Below are positions 9,147-14,725 of a DNA stretch of 22,141 bases, one piece after another. Origin of the DNA: JAGOUB01 sp964648045 (GTDB lineage Bacteria > Patescibacteriota > Gracilibacteria > Peribacterales > Peribacteraceae); NCBI GenBank assembly GCA_964648045.1, contig CAZYNU010000021.1, forward strand, positions 1 through 22,141, given 5' to 3'. Position 1 is the first letter of the stretch; every line of letters starts with the position of its first letter. The notes under the pieces are model-generated. The model saw only the letters and a program-made list of their open reading frames with translations. It was not told the origin of the DNA and searched no databases. A program made the translations under genes and the position numbers.

Positions 9147-9575
9147 TCAGCGCGTCTCCAGGTCCGCGATGCGTCGCTCATGGCGTCCGCCCTCGAATGC
9201 GGTTGCCAGAAACATGTCCACAATCTGCTCTGCGAGCGCGGGTTCCGTGAGGCGTCCGCCCAGGCTGAGCACGTTGGCGTCGTTGTGTGCGCGGGCCAAT
9301 CTGGCCGTCTCAACGGAGTAACACAGTGCGGCGCGGATGCCAGGAACCTTGTTGGCGGCCATCGCTTCGCCATTGCCGCTGCCGCCGAGCACGATCCCTG
9401 GGATCTTCTCCTGCAGGACCGTCTCACATCCCTTGCGGACGATGGCTGGATAGTCCACGGCCTGTTCGCTATCGGTGCCGCGGTCAATCACCTCCCAGCC
9501 TTTGTCGGCGAGGTAGGCCTTCAGGTGCTCTTTCAGAGGGAAGCCGGCGTGGTCGCTGGCGAGGACGATGCGCAT
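9147..9575 (-). CDS. rpiB: Ribose-5-phosphate isomerase B
   Basis: Interconverts ribose-5-phosphate and ribulose-5-phosphate. The 142-residue protein shows the N-terminal ASDHAG motif (Asp8, His9) and the active-site loop GGSGNGEAMAANK. E. coli RpiB has a catalytic Cys in GTGIG context; here the loop has the Ser/Glu form (Glu70) known from Mycobacterium tuberculosis RpiB, where Glu serves as the base. The segment VETARLARAHND is also of that type. A TAGGCT box ends 6 nt before ATG 9575, so the mRNA should be leaderless. A divergent promoter for the gene at 9687 lies just beyond. Together with rpe and tpiA it gives a local sugar-phosphate set. Confidence 0.94.
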   Translation of the reverse strand: MRIVLASDHAGFPLKEHLKAYLADKGWEVIDRGTDSEQAVDYPAIVRKGCETVLQEKIPGIVLGGSGNGEAMAANKVPGIRAALCYSVETARLARAHNDANVLSLGGRLTEPALAEQIVDMFLATAFEGGRHERRIADLETR

Positions 9576-9581
9576 GCCGCC

Positions 9582-9587
9582 AGCCTA
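9582..9587 (-). promoter_or_regulatory. -10 box of rpiB (TAGGCT)
   Basis: TAGGCT on the minus strand with a 6-nt gap to ATG 9575. No clear -35 at standard distance. Confidence 0.5.
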
Positions 9588-9619
9588 GCGCGCTCGCGCC
9601 GCCGACGCGAAATGCCGTC

Positions 9620-9648
9620 TGGCCAGAGTTTGTCATTTTCGCTAGCCT
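9620..9648 (+). promoter_or_regulatory. Promoter of the 67-residue gene
   Basis: TGGCCA (9620-9625), 17-nt spacer, TAGCCT (9643-9648). The -10 is the same hexamer as in the tpiA promoter. The predicted leader is about 32 nt, long enough to hold the Shine-Dalgarno at 9672-9681. Confidence 0.45.
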
Positions 9649-9671
9649 CCCATCGTTCCTTGTCACGCCAA

Positions 9672-9681
9672 AAGGAGGTGA
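9672..9681 (+). promoter_or_regulatory. Near-perfect Shine-Dalgarno
   Basis: AAGGAGGTGA, complementary to the usual 3' end of 16S rRNA, with GGAGG (9674-9678) 8 nt before ATG 9687. It decides this start over the ATGs at 9681 and 9693. It is the only strong Shine-Dalgarno I find before any gene in the window. Confidence 0.85.
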
Positions 9682-9686
9682 TGTCC

Positions 9687-9890
9687 ATGGCCATGCAAGA
9701 ATTCACGTTCGCCGGACAGCGGTACCTGGTCGACAAACGGGCATACGATGACGGTTTGGTCATCCTGCCAGACGGACGGATGCTGCTGATTCGCCGTTGG
9801 AGTGCCAACAAGGGTGCCACGCGTCCAGACGATCTCATCTTGCTCGGCATCACTGTCGATCTGGCGAAGGCGGTCATCTCGGCTGCTTAA
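9687..9890 (+). CDS. 67-residue protein of unknown function
   Basis: I do not recognise a family. The 67-residue product has alternating hydrophobic residues suggesting beta strands (QEFTFAGQRYLVD, GLVILPDGRMLLIRRW) and a C-terminal helix-like stretch (TVDLAKAVISAA). It has no signal peptide or membrane segment. The start is set by a near-perfect Shine-Dalgarno, unique in the window, plus a 17-nt-spaced promoter. A UUCG-loop hairpin follows the stop by 8 nt. Together these suggest an independently and strongly translated small protein. A longer in-frame reading upstream is rejected because it would overlap rpiB on the opposite strand and ignore the Shine-Dalgarno. Confidence 0.8.
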   Translation: MAMQEFTFAGQRYLVDKRAYDDGLVILPDGRMLLIRRWSANKGATRPDDLILLGITVDLAKAVISAA

Positions 9891-9898
9891 CCACTGCT

Positions 9899-9916
9899 CA
9901 CCCCTTTCGAGGGGTG
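9899..9916 (+). terminator. Hairpin with TTCG loop after the 67-residue gene
   Basis: CACCCCT, TTCG loop, AGGGGTG: a 7-bp stem with a stable tetraloop between the stop at 9890 and the tpiA -35. No U-tract follows on the plus strand, so efficient termination is uncertain. It could instead protect the 3' end. Confidence 0.5.
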
Positions 9917-9923
9917 GGCAACT

Positions 9924-9951
9924 TTGCACGTGCAACAACGGGCGCTAGCCT
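9924..9951 (+). promoter_or_regulatory. tpiA promoter with palindrome over the -35
   Basis: TTGCAC (9924-9929), 16-nt spacer, TAGCCT (9946-9951), then 6 nt to ATG 9958. The -35 is the first half of a perfect 12-bp palindrome TTGCACGTGCAA (9924-9935), a possible operator for a dimeric repressor. Confidence 0.55.
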
Positions 9952-9957
9952 TGGATC

Positions 9958-10644
9958 ATGACGCTCCTCATTGCCGCCAACTGGAAAATGAATCCGCCGC
10001 CCGCAGGTTTCGATGCCGCCGATTCACCCTATTTGCCGACTACCGGGATCGACGTGCTCATCTGTCCAATGGCCGTCGACCTTCGTCGCTGCGTCGCCGC
10101 CGGCTTGCACGTCGCCGCCCAAGCCGCTCGCCCCGAGCAGACCGGTGCCTTTACTGGCGATCTCTCGGTTTCGTCGGCCAAAGATGCGGGTTGCCGGGCC
10201 ATGCTCTGCGGACACAGCGAGCGCCGCCAATACCACGGCGAGACCGACGCCGACGTGCGTGCCCAGACCGACGCCGCCTTGGCTGCCGGTCTGATGCCCA
10301 TTGTCTGCGTGGGTGAGAAAGACGGCGAAGACCGCGAGGCAGTGCTGCGCCGTCAGCTTGACGGCATTCCCAATCGCCCCGAAGTAGTTCTTGCCTACGA
10401 GCCGGTCTGGGCCATTGGCACCGGCAAGGCGGCTTCGGCTGCCGACGCCGCCTTGGCTGCCACTCTCATTCGTCAGATTCTTCCGAATGTCTCGGCCATT
10501 CTCTACGGCGGCTCGGCCAAGGCCGACAATGCCGCCGCATTCTTGGCCGAGTCCGCCATTGGCGGTCTGCTCGTGGGCGGAGCCGCTCTCAAGCCTAGTG
10601 AGTTTTCGGCCATTGTTTCAGTTGCCAAGGGCCTGGGTCGGTGA
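9958..10644 (+). CDS. tpiA: Triosephosphate isomerase
   Basis: Glycolytic interconversion of dihydroxyacetone phosphate and glyceraldehyde-3-phosphate. The 228-residue TIM barrel keeps the active site: ANWKMN with Asn8 and Lys10, the electrophile His86 in CGHSERR, the base Glu148 in AYEPVWAIGTGKA with the flexible loop 6, and the phosphate loops LYGGSAK and GLLVGGA. It is about 20 residues shorter than typical bacterial enzymes (about 250), with the reduction mainly in the first third. A TAGCCT box ends 6 nt before the ATG, predicting a leaderless mRNA. The slipin gene follows after 29 nt and is probably cotranscribed. Confidence 0.96.
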   Translation: MTLLIAANWKMNPPPAGFDAADSPYLPTTGIDVLICPMAVDLRRCVAAGLHVAAQAARPEQTGAFTGDLSVSSAKDAGCRAMLCGHSERRQYHGETDADVRAQTDAALAAGLMPIVCVGEKDGEDREAVLRRQLDGIPNRPEVVLAYEPVWAIGTGKAASAADAALAATLIRQILPNVSAILYGGSAKADNAAAFLAESAIGGLLVGGAALKPSEFSAIVSVAKGLGR

Positions 10645-10673
10645 CAGGCTGAATGTTGCTTCCCCCTCACCAC

Positions 10674-11426
10674 ATGGAACTCCTGCCCATTGCCGCCGTT
10701 GCGCTCGCCATTCTCTTCGCCTGGGTCCGTCAGGTGGAGCAGTACCAACGCGGGATCGTTTTCACCATGGGGCGCTATACCAAAACGTGGGGGCCTGGCT
10801 GGCATATCCTCGTTCCCGTTTTTCAACGCCTGGTAAAGGTCGACATCCGCGTGCGCGCCGTCGACGTACCCGACCAAGAGGCAATCACGAAAGACAACAT
10901 TCCGGTGCGGATCAACGCCGTGATCTACTACAAAGTCAGTGATCCGCAGAAGACGATCATCGAGGTGGAAGATTACGTCGCGGCCGTGAGTCAGTTGGCT
11001 CAAACAACCATGCGTAACGCTGTCGGCGAGGTAAAGTTGGATGAATTGCTCTCCAATAAACAGCGTGTCAGCGAGAACATTAAACAGCACGTCGACCGTA
11101 CCTCGGAGCAATGGGGCATCGATGTGCAGTCGGTGGAACTAAAAGATATCGTCCTGCCCGAAAGCCTCAAACGCACGCTTGCCAAGGTGGCCGAAGCCGA
11201 GCGTGAGAAGCAGTCCGTCATCATCAGTTCCGAAGGCGAGCTGGCTGCCGCCGAGAATGTCGCCAAGGCCGCCGAAACGCTCTCGCGCACGCCTGGAGCC
11301 TTGCACTTACGTACCCTCCAGAGCATCAACGACATCAGCTCCGATCAATCCAACACCACTGTTTGGATGGTGCCGGTCGAGGCGCTGCGGGCACTCGAGG
11401 CCATCGGCAAGCATCTTACGAAGTGA
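10674..11426 (+). CDS. Slipin / SPFH-domain membrane protein
   Basis: A 250-residue stomatin-like protein: N-terminal transmembrane segment (about 3-17), then a full SPFH/band 7 domain starting at VEQYQRGIVFTMGRY and including GPGWHILVPVF, VRINAVIYYKV and the SVELKDIVLPES stretch, then the charged coiled-coil helix AKVAEAEREK and a C-terminal helix. Slipins oligomerise in the membrane and are often linked to membrane proteases or NfeD proteins; no NfeD-type gene is beside it. Two in-frame ATGs exist (10653, 10674). I prefer 10674 because it is preceded by a G-free pyrimidine-rich leader, as are other genes here, and places the transmembrane segment at the N-terminus. The stop is 6 nt from that of the convergent gene. 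Confidence 0.92.
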   Translation: MELLPIAAVALAILFAWVRQVEQYQRGIVFTMGRYTKTWGPGWHILVPVFQRLVKVDIRVRAVDVPDQEAITKDNIPVRINAVIYYKVSDPQKTIIEVEDYVAAVSQLAQTTMRNAVGEVKLDELLSNKQRVSENIKQHVDRTSEQWGIDVQSVELKDIVLPESLKRTLAKVAEAEREKQSVIISSEGELAAAENVAKAAETLSRTPGALHLRTLQSINDISSDQSNTTVWMVPVEALRALEAIGKHLTK

Positions 11427-11432
11427 CTAGTT

Positions 11433-12164
11433 TCACGCGTGGTGCGGTGCCAGTGCCTCCTTCAATTCGACGATCGTCGCCAGGAACAGAGCCTGCCCAG
11501 TCAGGCTGACGATCGAATGGAGGGCTGGTCCATACATGCCCAATTCCGGTACGCCGAGTATGTCCAAAGCGCGCAAAGTGGCGAACGTGGCTCCGGCAAC
11601 CGCCGCCAGGGCAATGGCCACGTAGCCCCAGTGATCTCTGGCGACTTCCTGACTGCGTTGTAGAGCGTGTTGTGGTGACAGAGTCGACTGCAACACGAAG
11701 ACCGGCGTCAGAATGGCGGGCGGCAGGCGAATGGCCGTGACCACAGCGATGATGACCCAGAGTAGTAAGACCGAAGCGCGGAATCCGTCGGCGTTGACGA
11801 GAAGTGCCAGTGAGGCGATCAATCCGGCCAAGATCCACGTGTGCCAGAGTACAATGCCTGCCACCGCCAAGCAGCGGCCAGTCAGGGTTGGCAGGTGTTG
11901 CAGCGTTTCCACTGGTCGTTCACTGCGGCTGAGCAGCGACAGGCAGAAGGTTCCAAATAGAAACCACGCCACGAATCCTGCCAGGAACATCCATAAGAAG
12001 GCTACCGCCGACAAGTTGCCTTCAACTGGTTGAGCGAGCCAGGCCAAGATGAGATTGAACGTGGGCACAATGATCACGGCCGCGAGAATGGCCGGCCACT
12101 GGCGAAGCAGTCGTCGGACAGCGCGGTCCAAGACGGTGAAGACGGTTGGGAGGGAGGTGGTCAT
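11433..12164 (-). CDS. Multi-pass membrane protein
   Basis: A 243-residue integral membrane protein with about five or six hydrophobic segments (roughly 23-43, 51-75, 94-118, 125-150, 180-200, 215-235). The loop ALQRSQEVARDHWGYV resembles the ALxxSxxLxxGxxW pattern seen in YciC/DUF975-type or glycerophosphodiesterase-membrane-domain proteins, but I cannot assign it firmly. I chose ATG 12164, which fits the hydrophobic profile and follows a TATGAT box by 24 nt with a C-rich leader; an in-frame start at 12242 would run into dprA. Function unknown. It follows dprA on the same strand with a 55-nt gap but seems to have its own promoter. Confidence 0.8.
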   Translation of the reverse strand: MTTSLPTVFTVLDRAVRRLLRQWPAILAAVIIVPTFNLILAWLAQPVEGNLSAVAFLWMFLAGFVAWFLFGTFCLSLLSRSERPVETLQHLPTLTGRCLAVAGIVLWHTWILAGLIASLALLVNADGFRASVLLLWVIIAVVTAIRLPPAILTPVFVLQSTLSPQHALQRSQEVARDHWGYVAIALAAVAGATFATLRALDILGVPELGMYGPALHSIVSLTGQALFLATIVELKEALAPHHA

Positions 12165-12188
12165 GCGGTGGCGGGAAAGGCGGTGCTC

Positions 12189-12194
12189 ATCATA
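12189..12194 (-). promoter_or_regulatory. -10 box of the membrane protein gene (TATGAT)
   Basis: TATGAT on the minus strand, 24 nt before ATG 12164, in the gap after dprA. The predicted leader is about 18 nt, C-rich and without Shine-Dalgarno. Confidence 0.45.
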
Positions 12195-12219
12195 CCTCCA
12201 TTGCGCCGCTCTCGCATCT

Positions 12220-13299
12220 TCATGCGCGCACCCACTCGCCACCGCCTAAGTTTCTCGCCGCGCCGCTCAGTTCCAGAATGGTCAGTGTCCCGCTCAGGGT
12301 GGCTGCCGTCAGGGTTGTGGCAGACACCAGCGCGTCCACGGTTTGTGGCACCGTCGTGAGTGCGGCCAGCACCGTGGCTTCGGCTTCGGATTGCGGCTCG
12401 TAGGTCGATTGCAGCGAGGCAGGTGCCACTGCCCCCACCGCCGTCGGCACATCCTCCGGCGACGTGACTGCTCGCGCGTGTCCGTCGGCAATGAGTCGTA
12501 GGCAACCAGCGGAGCGCGCCTCGAACATCGGTCCCGGTACTGCCAACACTTCCCGGCCTTCATCAAGCGCGAAGCGGGCGGTGTGCAACGCGCCGCTCTT
12601 GAGTGGTGCCTCCACCACGGTTGTGCCGAGCGCCAGACCGGCGATGATGCGATTGCGTCCCACAAACTGGTGCTCGAATGTTGGCGTATCGAAGGCGTAC
12701 TCACTCACTACCGCACCGCCACGGGCGATCACTTCTGCACGCAGTGCGGCGTGTTCGGGCGGGAAGGTATGCTGCAGTCCGTGTCCTACCACTGCCACGT
12801 GCCGTCCGTGTTCACGGAGCGTTTCGCGCGCCACTTCGCCGTCGATGCCCGCCGCCAGTCCGCTGATGGTGGTGAGCCCGGCTCGCACGCACGCCGCGGC
12901 ACATTCCTGGGCCGCTCGTTTTCCGTAGGCGCTGGCCCCCCGCGTACCCACAATCGCCATGCCCGGTTGGTTGAGCAGCTCGATGTCGCCCTGCACATGC
13001 AGGAACACCGGCGGATCCGCCGTCTGCCGCAAGCGTTCGGGGTACGACGCATCTTCCAGGCTCATCAAATGCACGCCCGCGTTCTGCAAGGTGCGTTCAT
13101 AGGCTTCCAAATTCAGTGCGGCCAGCCGAGTGAGGGCCGTGCGCCTGCCTTCTTCCCGGCAGCCGATGGCGGCCAATAGTTCCTCATTCAAAGACACCAA
13201 TGCTTCGTCCAGTGACTCAAAACGTTCAAGCAGACGGTCGTAGCGGCGTTTATTGAGAAGATTCAGCCAGGACCAGGCGAGCGCGGAGGCGCGGTGCAT
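12220..13299 (-). CDS. dprA: DNA processing protein DprA
   Basis: Loads RecA on incoming single-stranded DNA during natural transformation. The 359-residue protein has an N-terminal helical region with helix-hairpin-helix character (about 1-70), then the Rossmann-like DprA core: VGTRGASAYG (117-126), SGLAAGIDG (146-154), the FPPEHAAL stretch and GRNRIIAGLALGTTVVEA. A C-terminal winged-helix-like domain (about 295-359) follows. ATG 13299 is preferred over an in-frame start nine codons upstream because a TACAGT box ends 6 nt before it. Many reduced-genome Candidate Phyla Radiation bacteria keep dprA, so it may reflect DNA uptake. Confidence 0.95.
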   Translation of the reverse strand: MHRASALAWSWLNLLNKRRYDRLLERFESLDEALVSLNEELLAAIGCREEGRRTALTRLAALNLEAYERTLQNAGVHLMSLEDASYPERLRQTADPPVFLHVQGDIELLNQPGMAIVGTRGASAYGKRAAQECAAACVRAGLTTISGLAAGIDGEVARETLREHGRHVAVVGHGLQHTFPPEHAALRAEVIARGGAVVSEYAFDTPTFEHQFVGRNRIIAGLALGTTVVEAPLKSGALHTARFALDEGREVLAVPGPMFEARSAGCLRLIADGHARAVTSPEDVPTAVGAVAPASLQSTYEPQSEAEATVLAALTTVPQTVDALVSATTLTAATLSGTLTILELSGAARNLGGGEWVRA

Positions 13300-13305
13300 G
13301 GCGCC

Positions 13306-13311
13306 ACTGTA
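13306..13311 (-). promoter_or_regulatory. -10 box of dprA (TACAGT)
   Basis: TACAGT on the minus strand with a 6-nt gap (ggcgcc) to ATG 13299. Predicts a leaderless mRNA and decides the start codon. Confidence 0.45.
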
Positions 13312-13407
13312 GCGCAGCTTCGTCATCTTCCTGCTCAGTGGTCGTCACGACGATGTGCGTCACTGGCTGATGCGCCTATTGGTCGTTCTTACCCGCGTTG
13401 GAACGGC

Positions 13408-13440
13408 AAAAAACGGAGGCTGACCAAGGGTCAGCCTCCG
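13408..13440 (-). terminator. Intrinsic terminator
   Basis: Perfect 12-bp stem (CGGAGGCTGACC and complement), 3-nt loop, then T6 on the minus strand. It is the best intrinsic terminator in the window and lies upstream of dprA, so it must end another minus-strand transcript. Confidence 0.85.
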
Positions 13441-13510
13441 GAGCACGTCCTCTGCCGCTTCGGGCAGAGGCAGCTCGGGATCGAGGGTGCCCGTCCACAC
13501 CCCCGAAACC
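13408..13510 (-). ncRNA. Candidate structured RNA with own promoter and terminator
   Basis: About 103 nt on the minus strand. A -10-like TAGACT (13517-13522) with a weak TAGGCA (13539-13544) 16 nt upstream would start a transcript near 13510. Three hairpins follow: an 8-bp stem with one mismatch (13482-13489 with 13498-13505), a perfect 8-bp stem (13449-13456 with 13463-13470), and a perfect 12-bp stem (13414-13425 with 13429-13440) followed by six Ts on the minus strand, an intrinsic terminator. It shows no SRP, RNase P, tmRNA or 6S motif that I can recognise. An alternative is a 74-residue reading frame from a TTG at 13584, but the terminator hairpin would sit inside it and no start signal is seen. 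Confidence 0.5.
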
Positions 13511-13606
13511 GCCAATAGTCTATCAGGACTTCTGCCCTTGCCTAGAGCCTCAAACCGCGTAAGAATGCCCTCCGCAGTCGGCAAAAGCTTTCCGGCGGCG
13601 TTTCCT

Positions 13607-13643
13607 GTCTCACATCACCGAAAGAAGCCACCGTAGCTCAGCG
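13607..13643 (+). repeat. Direct repeat copy 1 (tRNA 5' flank and 5' end)
   Basis: A 37-bp unit starting gtctcacatcaccgaaagaa and running into the tRNA D-arm. It recurs at 13705-13741 with one mismatch inside, 98 bp apart. The repeat covers the 5' flank as well as the tRNA start, so it reflects a tandem duplication rather than tRNA family similarity. Confidence 0.9.
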
Positions 13644-13700
13644 CCTAGACTGGCGGAGCCAGTCGTCTCCTTGTAAAAAGCGCTGCTCGTTGGATCTGTA
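13627..13700 (+). pseudogene. Decayed tRNA copy (5' part only)
   Basis: Begins like the intact tRNA-Thr (GCCACCGTAGCTCAGCG) but then diverges. A short perfect hairpin GACTGGC-GGA-GCCAGTC sits where the D-loop should be, and no matching 3' acceptor strand or T-arm follows. A CTTGTAA stretch resembles a tRNA-Thr(TGT) anticodon loop, but the flanking stem does not pair. Probably nonfunctional. Confidence 0.65.
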
Positions 13701-13704
13701 CAAC

Positions 13705-13741
13705 GTCTCACATCACCGAAAGAAGCCACCTTAGCTCAGCG
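13705..13741 (+). repeat. Direct repeat copy 2 (tRNA 5' flank and 5' end)
   Basis: Second copy of the 37-bp unit at 13607-13643. It leads into the intact tRNA-Thr. Confidence 0.9.
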
Positions 13742-13799
13742 GTAGAGCATCGGTATCGTAAACCGAGGGTCTCGGGTTCAAATCCCGAAGGTGGCTCCA
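13725..13799 (+). tRNA. tRNA-Thr (anticodon CGT)
   Basis: 75 nt including encoded CCA. Acceptor GCCACCT/AGGTGGC, D-arm GCTC...GAGC, anticodon stem TCGGT/ACCGA around loop ATCGTAA giving CGT (codon ACG), and T-arm TCGGG/CCCGA around TTCAAAT. All stems pair. It is flanked by two degenerate copies. Confidence 0.95.
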
Positions 13800-13808
13800 T
13801 TCACGTAC

Positions 13809-13879
13809 TTCATCGTTTCCTCAGCGTCGAGATCGATATCCTCAACCGAGGGTCTCAGGTTCAAATCCTGAGGGCGGTT
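13809..13879 (+). pseudogene. Decayed tRNA copy (3' part well conserved)
   Basis: Positions 13837-13879 match 36 of 43 positions of the 3' half of the intact tRNA (13754-13796), counted by eye. The T-stem carries a compensatory G:C to A:T change (TCAGG/CCTGA), so it once diverged under selection. The anticodon loop reads ATCCTCA (anticodon CCT, Arg). The 5' half is only faintly similar, the acceptor stem does not close and no CCA is encoded. Confidence 0.7.
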
Positions 13880-13922
13880 ATGCATCCTTTCGCTCAGGTG
13901 AAGCGATGTCGTTCCGGTGATC

Positions 13923-14606
13923 CTATACGATGTCATACGCCCGTCGTTCCTCGTCAAAAACCAAGGCGCTCTTCTCCGATTCCATCAGCTGGATTATCAA
14001 GGCAGCCAGCTGGTCGGGATGATCGGCGCGTTGTTCTATCTTCTTGGCAGCGGCTTGCTCGGGAGTGCAATCGGCATAGCTCAGTGGCGTCTCGACGGGT
14101 CCGGCAAAGACGGATTGCACGACATAGTGCGGGTAGTGCTGAGCCAGATCTGCGGCGAACGTCGTGGCCGCCTGCTTCACCAGTGAATAGGCGAACGGAT
14201 CCTTCTTTGGATGTAGCGCGTGGCGAGAGGAAATCTGCACGATCAAAGGCTTGGCCGAAAAACGTGCGTGGGCCTCGCGGACCATGCCGTAGGAGCCGGT
14301 GAGATGGACGCCAACCAGCGTGTTCCACTGCGCCTGCGTCGTTTGAAAATATTCACCACGATGCATGACGCCGGCATTATTGATGAGGATATCGATCGTC
14401 CCTGGTATGCCTGCCATTCCTTGGCTGATCTGTTCCCAATCGGCAATGTTCGCCACGATCCCGTGTGCATTCGGTATATCAGCCGGGAGGGGATGGAGAT
14501 CGAAGGAATAGACGGTATTGCCCCTGGCGCAGAGTTGCCGGACTAAGGCCAAGCCAATACCGCCGCTGCCGCCAGAGATCACGATGGTTTTGCCCGCCAG
14601 TGTCAT
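13923..14606 (-). CDS. Short-chain dehydrogenase/reductase
   Basis: A 227-residue classical SDR: NAD(P)-binding GGSGGIG (12-18), NNAG (76-79), catalytic Ser126/Ser127, Tyr140 and Lys144 (YSLVK). The acidic Asp36 after the second strand (YSFDLH) favours NAD over NADP. Substrate unknown; no pathway genes are adjacent. Three in-frame ATGs are close together; 14606 is chosen because a TATGCT box ends 7 nt upstream, whereas the ATG at 14612 is only 1 nt from that box. It is divergent from the caspase-like gene. Confidence 0.9.
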   Translation of the reverse strand: MTLAGKTIVISGGSGGIGLALVRQLCARGNTVYSFDLHPLPADIPNAHGIVANIADWEQISQGMAGIPGTIDILINNAGVMHRGEYFQTTQAQWNTLVGVHLTGSYGMVREAHARFSAKPLIVQISSRHALHPKKDPFAYSLVKQAATTFAADLAQHYPHYVVQSVFAGPVETPLSYADCTPEQAAAKKIEQRADHPDQLAALIIQLMESEKSALVFDEERRAYDIV

Positions 14607-14613
14607 GGGCATC

Positions 14614-14619
14614 AGCATA
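14614..14619 (-). promoter_or_regulatory. -10 box of the SDR gene (TATGCT)
   Basis: TATGCT on the minus strand with a 7-nt gap to ATG 14606. It lies in the moderately AT-rich divergent region 14607-14725. Confidence 0.45.
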
Positions 14620-14670
14620 GACGTTTTCTCATTGGTTGAATATTGCCATTTGCTGTTCCTGTTTAAGGAA

Positions 14671-14699
14671 TTGCTCCAATCTTGCATTTCAGCTATACT
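14671..14699 (+). promoter_or_regulatory. Promoter of the caspase-like gene
   Basis: TTGCTC (14671-14676), 17-nt spacer, TATACT (14694-14699). The predicted leader of about 19 nt is G-poor (C/A-rich) and has no Shine-Dalgarno before ATG 14726. Confidence 0.6.
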
Positions 14700-14725
14700 A
14701 ATGAGAAACCATCACACCCACACCC

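Noticed and set aside
12165..12194. Nine-codon upstream frame whose stop overlaps the ATG of the membrane protein gene
   Set aside because: Its ATG overlaps the TATGAT -10 box, so it would lie upstream of the expected transcript start.
13360..13584. 74-codon minus-strand frame starting at TTG
   Set aside because: A perfect 12-bp terminator hairpin with T-run lies inside it, the start codon is weak and has no box or Shine-Dalgarno. Kept only as an alternative to the candidate RNA.
13627..13700. Possible second functional tRNA-Thr(TGT)
   Set aside because: A CTTGTAA loop is present but the anticodon stem, T-arm and 3' acceptor strand do not pair.
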